A stretch of 6,031 bases of DNA from assembly GCA_002427845.1 (NCBI GenBank), contig DIYZ01000100.1, positions 6,854 to 12,884 of the forward strand. Reading direction: 5' to 3'. This document shows, piece by piece, positions 1-4,807 of the stretch. Positions within the stretch are counted from its first letter, which is position 1, and every line of letters begins with the position of its first letter. A model generated the notes under the pieces. That model ran no database searches. It was not told the DNA's origin and saw nothing but the letters and a program-made list of their open reading frames with translations. The translations under genes were made by a program, and so were the position numbers. This stretch comes from Chloracidobacterium sp. UBA6041. Its GTDB lineage: Bacteria > Acidobacteriota > Blastocatellia > Pyrinomonadales > Pyrinomonadaceae.

Positions 1-2064
1 CAGAACATCGGCGGCTCGCTCTACGTCGCTTATGCGAAGGTGGGAGTGGACGGGTTCAGCGAGAATGGGCTGGGGAACGGCTTCGTTAGAAAGTTCAACA
101 CCGACGGCGTCCGCGACCTCGCGTTTGGCATCAACAACGGCGCACTCGACGCGCCCTGGGGCCTGGTCGTCGCACCGGCGACCTTTGGCATCTTCGGTGG
201 CGCACTTCTGGTCGGCAACTTCTCAGATGTGGGCAAGATCAACGCCTACAGTAACAACACGGGCGCGTTTCTCGGCATGCTTAAAAACGAAGCCGGCGTG
301 GACATAGAGATCAATAAGCTATGGGCGCTGATTTTCGGCAACGGCGTCGCCGGTGGCGATCTCGGCACGCTCTACTTCTCTGCCGGCATCGGTGAAGAAG
401 AGCACGGACTGTTTGGCTCTTTGAAGCCAACGACTGCTTCAGCCACCTCGCTTATCCAATTTGCAACGGACGAATTCGCTATCGGGGAAGGCAGTGGCCA
501 TATCGATATTTCGGTGACACGCGCGGGCGACGCTTCGGGAACAGCAACAGTCAACTTCAACACCTTCGACGAATCGCAGCCCGCCCATGCTTCGCAGAAG
601 AGCGACTACGAAATAGCGCTCGGCAAGCTAACGTTCAACCCCGGCGAGACGTCTAAAACTGTCCGCATCCTGATCGTCAACGATACCTTCGTGGAGGGCG
701 ACGAGACGGTTGACCTCGCTATCTCGAACCCGACGGGGGCGGGCGTCGGATTGGGGAGTCCAAACACCGCCGAGCTTAGAATCCTCGACAACGATTCAGT
801 GCCGCCGACGACGAATCCGATTGACGACGCGTCCTTCTTCGTTCGCCAACACTACCTCGACTTCCTCAACCGCGAACCGGACGCGGCCGGTCTCACTTTC
901 TGGACTAACCAGATTACTTCGTGCGGCGCCGATGCTGCTTGCCGTGAAATCAGACGCATCAACGTGAGCGCGGCTTTCTTCCTCTCTATCGAATTCCAGA
1001 AGACCGGCATCGAGGCGTATATGACGCATAAGGCGGCGTTCGGGACGCTTGCGGCAGGCTTCCAACCACCTACTGTGCCCGTTTTGTATGGGACGTTTGA
1101 ACGCGACACGCAGGCGCTGCAGAAGGACTTCGTCTTCGGGCAGCCAGGGGCAGACGCGATACTTGAAGGCAACCTGCAAGCCTATTTTAACGACTTCGTC
1201 ACGCGGCCTGAGTTTGTCAACAAGTATCCGGCGAGTCTGACCAACGCCCAGTATGTTGATAACTTGCTGGCAACTGCGGGGCTTTCGCCCAGCAACTTCG
1301 TTGTAAACCTAACGAACGCCCAGGAGAATCCGCCCACGAACCCAACGGTATCCGGGGGTGCTCGCAGGCCGGCGTCTTTCGGTACGGCGACCTTCAGCAT
1401 CAACGGCGCGGAGACGGCCATGACGTTTACAGCCACGATTAACAACCTCGACTTTACGGGCTCACAGACCTCCGATACCAACGACAACCTTGTCGCGGCA
1501 CACATCCATGCGGGTCCTACTGTCAGTCCGACCGTCAACGGTCCGGTCGTGTGGGGTTTCTTTGGCACGCCTTTCAACGATAACAATCCCAATGACGTCG
1601 TGAATACACCGTTTGCTTCCGGCGTCGGCGGTACGATCAGCGGCAAGTGGGATGCACCCGAGGGCAACGGCACGACGTTCGCCGCGCAGTTGTCGAACCT
1701 CAAGGAGGGTCGTGCGTACATCAACTTCCACACCGTCCAATTTCCCGGCGGCGAGATCCGCGGCAATTTCCCGGCGATGACCGCTTTCCGCGACTCACTT
1801 GTAGCGGGTCTTAATGGCGGTACGGAAACTCGCGCCACAGTGCTGCGGAAGGTTGCCGAGAACGTGGATTTGAATCAGCGCGAGTTCAACGCCGCTTTCG
1901 TGCTAATGGAATACTTCGGCTACCTGCGGCGCGATGCCGACACGGCGGGCTACAACTTCTGGCTCAACAAACTAAACGCCTTTGGCGGGAACTTTGTTAA
2001 CTCCGACATGGTGAAGGCCTTCATCACGTCGAGCGAGTATCGCCAACGATTCGGCCCGAACTAA
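1..2064 (+). CDS. Modular extracellular protein: TIGR03118, Calx-beta, DUF4214 split by a CHRD domain (5' partial)
   Basis: The reading frame is open from base 1, so the GTG at 40 is probably internal and the gene starts upstream; 687 residues are visible. Numbering from base 1, residues 1-140 match the end of the TIGR03118 family (GNGFV, PWGLVVAP, LLVGNFSD, LWALIFGNG, HGLFGSL), which is normally over 300 residues long, so roughly 200 are missing. Residues 152-266 are a Calx-beta repeat ending in the typical EGDETVDLAISNPTGA and ILDND. Residues 275-432 start a DUF4214 unit (YLDFLNREPDAAGLTFW). Residues 433-590 are a CHRD domain (AAHIHAGP, then FHTVQFPGGEIRGNF). Residues 594-687 resume DUF4214 (FGYLRRDADTAGYNFWLNKL) and end the protein. 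These families are typical of secreted or surface proteins; the signal peptide would lie off-window. No sorting tail such as PEP-CTERM is seen at the C terminus. Substrate and exact role are unknown. The domain calls are firm; the function is not. Confidence 0.9.
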   Translation, partial: QNIGGSLYVAYAKVGVDGFSENGLGNGFVRKFNTDGVRDLAFGINNGALDAPWGLVVAPATFGIFGGALLVGNFSDVGKINAYSNNTGAFLGMLKNEAGVDIEINKLWALIFGNGVAGGDLGTLYFSAGIGEEEHGLFGSLKPTTASATSLIQFATDEFAIGEGSGHIDISVTRAGDASGTATVNFNTFDESQPAHASQKSDYEIALGKLTFNPGETSKTVRILIVNDTFVEGDETVDLAISNPTGAGVGLGSPNTAELRILDNDSVPPTTNPIDDASFFVRQHYLDFLNREPDAAGLTFWTNQITSCGADAACREIRRINVSAAFFLSIEFQKTGIEAYMTHKAAFGTLAAGFQPPTVPVLYGTFERDTQALQKDFVFGQPGADAILEGNLQAYFNDFVTRPEFVNKYPASLTNAQYVDNLLATAGLSPSNFVVNLTNAQENPPTNPTVSGGARRPASFGTATFSINGAETAMTFTATINNLDFTGSQTSDTNDNLVAAHIHAGPTVSPTVNGPVVWGFFGTPFNDNNPNDVVNTPFASGVGGTISGKWDAPEGNGTTFAAQLSNLKEGRAYINFHTVQFPGGEIRGNFPAMTAFRDSLVAGLNGGTETRATVLRKVAENVDLNQREFNAAFVLMEYFGYLRRDADTAGYNFWLNKLNAFGGNFVNSDMVKAFITSSEYRQRFGPN

Positions 2065-2123
2065 ACAAGTCCAATAGCGAAAGTTAGGGGACAAAGGGAA
2101 GCTGATGATATGCATCAGTTATT

Positions 2124-2147
2124 AGAGGGAGCGACAGCGCTCCCTCT
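2124..2147 (+). terminator. Terminator-like hairpin downstream of the extracellular-protein gene
   Basis: A perfect 10-base-pair stem, AGAGGGAGCG with CGCTCCCTCT, closes a 4-base loop (ACAG), 60 bases after the stop codon. A smaller hairpin, CTGATG/CATCAG with a 5-base loop, precedes it at 2102-2118. The sequence after the main stem is CCCGTTTGCC, so a proper T-run is missing. It could be a weak intrinsic terminator, a transcript 3'-end stabiliser or another palindromic repeat. The stem is certain; the role is inferred from position. Confidence 0.5.
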
Positions 2148-2160
2148 CCCGTTTGCCGCT

Positions 2161-2183
2161 GTAACGCAAACTGTTAGCTTGCG
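2161..2183 (+). repeat. Outer inverted-repeat element, left copy
   Basis: Bases 2161-2183 match the reverse complement of 2529-2551 at 22 of 23 positions, with 17 consecutive identical bases (GTAACGCAAACTGTTAG). The element is itself partly self-complementary (CGCAA...TTGCG). The two copies bracket the REP-like cluster between them, about 370 bases apart start to start. No transposase lies between them, so they look like dispersed palindromic elements rather than insertion-sequence ends. Confidence 0.7.
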
Positions 2184-2321
2184 AGCTGGTGATGATTTTC
2201 GATGTTGGTTAGTGTGTCAGTGCGAGAAATGTTGTGAACTCGAAACTCTTCAATCGGTGGCAACACGCAATACAGCAGTAGCGACCTGATGCCTGAACTC
2301 GTCGTCCGATACGCGACTCTT

Positions 2322-2360
2322 ACAGAACCGCTTGCGGTAGCGAGCGGATGCAATACTCAA
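2322..2360 (-). repeat. REP-like element, copy A (inverted)
   Basis: Read on the minus strand, this 39-base copy starts TTGAGTATTGC, contains the core ATCCGCTCGCTACC and ends CGGTTCTGT. The same start, core and end occur on the plus strand in copies B and C. Copies A and B face each other across 27 bases, so together (2322-2427) they can form a long hairpin, like the paired units of bacterial interspersed mosaic elements. Inside the spacer a small AGATT/AATCT hairpin is also present at 2360-2373. Confidence 0.75.
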
Positions 2361-2387
2361 GATTGAATAATCTTCGCTGTCATAGAG

Positions 2388-2427
2388 TTGAGTTTAGTAT
2401 CCGCTCGCTACCCGCGACCGGTTCTGT
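2388..2427 (+). repeat. REP-like element, copy B
   Basis: This 40-base copy shares TTGAGT, the core ATCCGCTCGCTACC and the end CGGTTCTGT with inverted copy A. It shares the longer core AGTATCCGCTCGCTACC and the end CCGGTTCTGT with copy C. It is 62 bases upstream of copy C, start to start. Confidence 0.75.
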
Positions 2428-2449
2428 GAATAACGGCGGCGAAGCTAAG

Positions 2450-2500
2450 TTGAATTCAGTATCCGCTCGCTACCGAGACTGCTACCGCTCCCGGTTCTGT
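2450..2500 (+). repeat. REP-like element, copy C (longer variant)
   Basis: This copy is 51 bases because about 11 extra bases lie between the core and the CCGGTTCTGT end. The extra stretch repeats GCTACCG, which suggests a small internal duplication. It is in the same orientation as copy B. Confidence 0.7.
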
Positions 2501-2528
2501 GGTAAGGCAATCGGACCGCTTAGCACTT

Positions 2529-2551
2529 CGCAAACTAACAGTTTGCGTTAC
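2529..2551 (-). repeat. Outer inverted-repeat element, right copy, forming a perfect hairpin
   Basis: This is the reverse-complement partner of 2161-2183 (22/23). Within it, CGCAAACT (2529-2536) and AGTTTGCG (2540-2547) form a perfect 8-base-pair stem with a 3-base loop. It lies about 70 bases before the likely start of the Wzt-like gene and has no T-run, so it is not called a terminator. Confidence 0.7.
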
Positions 2552-2576
2552 CGGTTCGGTTTGCGTCACCGGTGCC
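2541..2576 (+). repeat. Two tandem 18-base repeats upstream of the Wzt-like gene
   Basis: Bases 2541-2558 and 2559-2576 are direct neighbours with 15 of 18 positions identical; both read GTTTGCGT, one variable base, ACCGGT. The first unit overlaps the right outer repeat. The pair ends 43 bases before the chosen ATG. It could be a slippage product of the palindromic element or a binding site; nothing in the sequence decides between these. Confidence 0.55.
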
Positions 2577-2619
2577 CTTCTCTGGCTTCCATTTCCTGAC
2601 TTCTGCTACATTGCAGCGC

Positions 2620-3939
2620 ATGAGCGTGGCTTTGCGGGTAGAAAAAGTTTCGAAGCAGTACCGGATTTACGAGCGCCCCGGCGATCGCCTCAAGGAATCG
2701 CTTACGCGCGGATTACTGCGCCGGCACAAAGAGTTTTGGGCGCTGCGTGACGTTGACTTTGAAATCCAGTCAGGAACGACAGTAGGCATTGTTGGCCCAA
2801 ACGGATGTGGTAAGTCAACGCTCTTGCAGATCATTTCAGGCACGCTGGCGCCGACCCACGGCGAGGTGTGGCATGAGGGGCGAATCGCGGCATTGCTGGA
2901 GCTTGGCGCAGGGTTCGATCCGGAGTTTACCGGCGTAGAAAATGTCTACATGAACGCAACCCTGATGGGGCTGTCGCGGCGGGAAACGGATGCGCTCTTC
3001 CCGGCGGTCGAGCGCTTCGCTGAAATCGGTCCCTTTCTTCACCAGTCCGTCAAAACCTACTCGAGCGGGATGTACGTGCGGCTTGCGTTCGCGATCGCGG
3101 CAAGTGTAGAGCCTGACATTCTCATCATCGATGAAGCGCTCGCCGTTGGCGACGCAGTTTTCCAGCACCGCTGTCTGCGCCGCATTAAGGAACTCCACGA
3201 GCGAGGTACGACCGTTTTGTTTGTTTCGCATGACGCCGCCGCCGTGCGCGCGCTGTGTTCCCGCGCTATTCTGCTCAAGTCCGGCAAGGTGGTCGCAGAC
3301 GGCAAGCCTGCCGACGTGCTCAATCGCTATCAAAAGATGATTATGGAAAGGGAACAGGCGTACGAGGCGGAATCAAGTTCGCCGAGCGAAGCGCTACCCG
3401 CGGAGGAACGGACGGTAGCGGCGCCAAGCTATACTTACCGGCACGGCGATGGCAGCGCTGAGATCACCGGCGCAGAACTGACTGACTCCGCTCGTCGTCA
3501 GGTAGAAATCGTCGAGACCGGTGAACCGCTGACGTTGCGGGTCGTAACTCGCTTCAACCGGGACGTGGATGATCCGGTGATTGGCTTCCTTATTCGCAAC
3601 CGTCACGGTATTCACGCTTACGGCACAAACACCAAGGAGCAGCAGATAGAGTTTGGCACGATCAGGCGTGGCGAGACCCTCGAGGTCACTTTTGCTTTCA
3701 ATTGTTGGCTTGGTATCGATCAGTATTCGATCTCACTGGCGGTTCACAGCCGCGACGGGCAGGCTTATGATTGGCTCGATGCCGCTCTCTTCTTCCGCGT
3801 CACGAGCCTCGCCCTGATTGAAGGAGTGGCCAATCTCAACGCCAGCGTGACCACGGAGCACCGCGCCGTTAACGGGAAGGCAAGGGAACGGGGTAGCATC
3901 GCAGTTTCTTCCAGTCGTGAGAGCGTGAGTTATGGTTGA
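2620..3939 (+). CDS. wzt: Wzt-type polysaccharide ABC transporter ATP-binding protein with C-terminal carbohydrate-recognition domain
   Basis: This cytoplasmic ATPase would power export of a lipid-linked polysaccharide through a Wzm-type permease. The protein has 439 residues. The nucleotide-binding domain covers about residues 5-245: Walker A GPNGCGKST (59-67), the LLELGAGFDPEFTG segment around 92-105, the family signature YSSGMYVRLAF (147-157), Walker B ILIIDE (167-172) and the switch histidine in VSHD (H204). YSSGM in place of LSGGQ is normal for the Wzt/TagH/RfbE group. An acidic linker leads to a Wzt_C-like beta-rich domain at about 271-394, which in characterised members binds the end of the finished glycan. 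The ATG at 2620 is preferred because family members start just before RVEKVSKQY; an in-frame GTG at 2572 would add 16 residues that do not look like the family. Neither start has a clear ribosome binding site. The final 8 bases overlap the next gene. No permease gene is adjacent. Family assignment is secure; the exported glycan is unknown. Confidence 0.93.
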   Translation: MSVALRVEKVSKQYRIYERPGDRLKESLTRGLLRRHKEFWALRDVDFEIQSGTTVGIVGPNGCGKSTLLQIISGTLAPTHGEVWHEGRIAALLELGAGFDPEFTGVENVYMNATLMGLSRRETDALFPAVERFAEIGPFLHQSVKTYSSGMYVRLAFAIAASVEPDILIIDEALAVGDAVFQHRCLRRIKELHERGTTVLFVSHDAAAVRALCSRAILLKSGKVVADGKPADVLNRYQKMIMEREQAYEAESSSPSEALPAEERTVAAPSYTYRHGDGSAEITGAELTDSARRQVEIVETGEPLTLRVVTRFNRDVDDPVIGFLIRNRHGIHAYGTNTKEQQIEFGTIRRGETLEVTFAFNCWLGIDQYSISLAVHSRDGQAYDWLDAALFFRVTSLALIEGVANLNASVTTEHRAVNGKARERGSIAVSSSRESVSYG

Positions 3940-4687
3940 ACCGGACGTCGAAAGTGTGTTGAGAGAAATAAGCGAGCGCGTGCGCGCGCGACCGGTGCCG
4001 GCGTCCAACCCGGCGCGGCAAACGGCAAATGTAGGTGACGAAGGAAATGGAACCGGCGAGTTCCTTGCAGTGTCCGGCGAAGAAACAGACACGGCCGAGG
4101 CTTTGAATCTTATCAACTCCTACCTCACGACTACTGCACGCGCCTGGGATCGCCTCCCCCCGCTAATAAGTAATCGAACGGGAACGCTCGCGCGCATCGA
4201 GCTTGCGCTGAAACGATATCTCAAACGCGCCACGAACTGGTTTACCTGGGAACAAGTAAATTTCAATGCCGCCGTCCACCAGGCGCTTCGCGACACTCTT
4301 AGAGCGCTCTCCGCTTGCGAACAGGAGTTAGCAAGGCTGCGATTGGAGCTGGAAGCGCAACGTCTAGGGCTGAAACAACAAACTGAAACTATCGCCGAAG
4401 TGGAAGCGCAGCGAGCGCAGTTGGAAGCGCAGCGAGCGCAGTTGGAAGCGCAACGAGCGCAGTTGGAAGCGCAACGAACCCGGTTGATCACGCAGCTCGG
4501 TGAACTTGCCAGGGAGCTACGCGAACGCGACGAGCGACTTCAGGATGATCAGCGCGTCTGCTTCAAACAACTGTCGCTGCAAGCGACCGAGTCAGCCGTA
4601 CTCGAGGATCGAGCGCGACGCAAGACCGAAGCTTTACTGGAGGAACTAAAACGCCGCGTCGAGCAATTGGAAGCACGTAAATCGTAA
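3932..4687 (+). CDS. Coiled-coil protein of a polysaccharide export locus, function unassigned
   Basis: The protein has 251 residues with no signal peptide or membrane segment, so it is probably cytoplasmic. Residues 1-22 are a charged helix (VESVLREISERVRARP), followed by a low-complexity polar linker to about 52. Residues 55-118 form a conserved-looking helical module (PPLISNRTG, then RIELALKRYLKRATNWFTWEQVNFNAAV). As I recall, this resembles regions preceding coiled coils in methyltransferases and glycosyltransferases of similar loci. Residues 112-249 are a long charged coiled coil, including four heptads reading V/LEAQRAQ (157-184) and an earlier LEAQRLG at 140-146. The ATG lies inside the end of the Wzt-like gene (8-base overlap), so translation is probably coupled. 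A methyltransferase gene follows after 120 bases. A role as a scaffold or length ruler for the polysaccharide machinery is inferred from context and from WbdD of E. coli, not from a catalytic motif; none is visible. Confidence 0.85.
   Translation: MVEPDVESVLREISERVRARPVPASNPARQTANVGDEGNGTGEFLAVSGEETDTAEALNLINSYLTTTARAWDRLPPLISNRTGTLARIELALKRYLKRATNWFTWEQVNFNAAVHQALRDTLRALSACEQELARLRLELEAQRLGLKQQTETIAEVEAQRAQLEAQRAQLEAQRAQLEAQRTRLITQLGELARELRERDERLQDDQRVCFKQLSLQATESAVLEDRARRKTEALLEELKRRVEQLEARKS
4400..4483 (+). repeat. Four tandem 21-base repeats encoding coiled-coil heptads
   Basis: Four in-frame 21-base units (4400-4420, 4421-4441, 4442-4462, 4463-4483) encode VEAQRAQ, LEAQRAQ, LEAQRAQ and LEAQRTR. 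Neighbouring units 1-3 differ by a single base, so they arose by recent duplication; unit 4 has diverged at its end. Each unit is exactly one heptad, so gain or loss of units would change coiled-coil length by about one nanometre per unit without breaking the frame. A related unit encoding LEAQRLG lies separately at 4349-4369. Confidence 0.9.
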
Positions 4688-4798
4688 ATCGTAAATCGTG
4701 AATCGTAAGCCCCCTGGAGTACTCAGATTCGTTGGCACAAGAGCGACCGCACGCCTATTTACGATTCACGATTTACGATTCACGATTTTACGATTTAC
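4676..4798. repeat. 7-base tandem repeats arranged as a long inverted repeat
   Basis: The left arm (4676-4708) is built of CGTAAAT/CGTGAAT units in tandem; the right arm (4757-4798) carries the complementary ATTTACG/ATTCACG units. Bases 4687-4708 pair perfectly with 4759-4780. Allowing one mismatch and one bulge, pairing continues back to 4676, giving a stem of roughly 33 base pairs with a 50-base loop. The stop codon of the coiled-coil gene (4685-4687) lies inside the left arm, and the right arm ends 10 bases before the methyltransferase ATG. The structure could act as a terminator, attenuator or transcript stabiliser, or be a mobile palindromic repeat. No T-run typical of an intrinsic terminator follows it. 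Confidence 0.85.
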
Positions 4799-4807
4799 TT
4801 CTTAGAT

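Larger units (their letters stand above)
2065..2619. other. Gene-free intergenic region rich in palindromic repeats
   Basis: This 555-base stretch separates the extracellular-protein gene from the Wzt-like gene. I see no convincing coding region in it: the short open frames at 2348-2599 and 2499-2750 show no recognisable protein features and run through repeat DNA. It contains a terminator-like hairpin, an outer inverted pair of 23-base elements, three REP-like copies and a short tandem repeat, listed separately. Bases 2184-2321 hold nothing I can name. The promoter of the downstream gene should lie here, but no -35/-10 pair stands out enough to be called. Confidence 0.7.

Noticed and set aside
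1182..1838. 218-codon open frame on the minus strand
   Set aside because: It is antisense to the CHRD and DUF4214 coding sequence, which is well supported; its translation shows no recognisable motif.
2161..2551. CRISPR array or insertion sequence
   Set aside because: Repeat copies are few, vary in length and orientation, and have no evenly sized spacers; no transposase frame lies between the inverted elements.
2572..2619. Upstream GTG start for the Wzt-like protein
   Set aside because: The 16 added residues are unlike the family N terminus, the GTG lies inside the 18-base tandem repeat, and no ribosome binding site precedes it.
2836..3333. 165-codon minus-strand open frame
   Set aside because: It overlaps the Walker, signature and switch motifs of the Wzt-like gene on the other strand and has no protein features of its own.
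4120..4491. Minus-strand open frame with repeated CASNCAR units
   Set aside because: The repeated, cysteine-rich look is only the reverse reading of the 21-base heptad repeats of the plus-strand coiled-coil gene.
4676..4708. Iteron-type replication origin or CRISPR-like array
   Set aside because: The units are only 7 bases, with no replication gene nearby, and the inverted partner array points to a hairpin instead.
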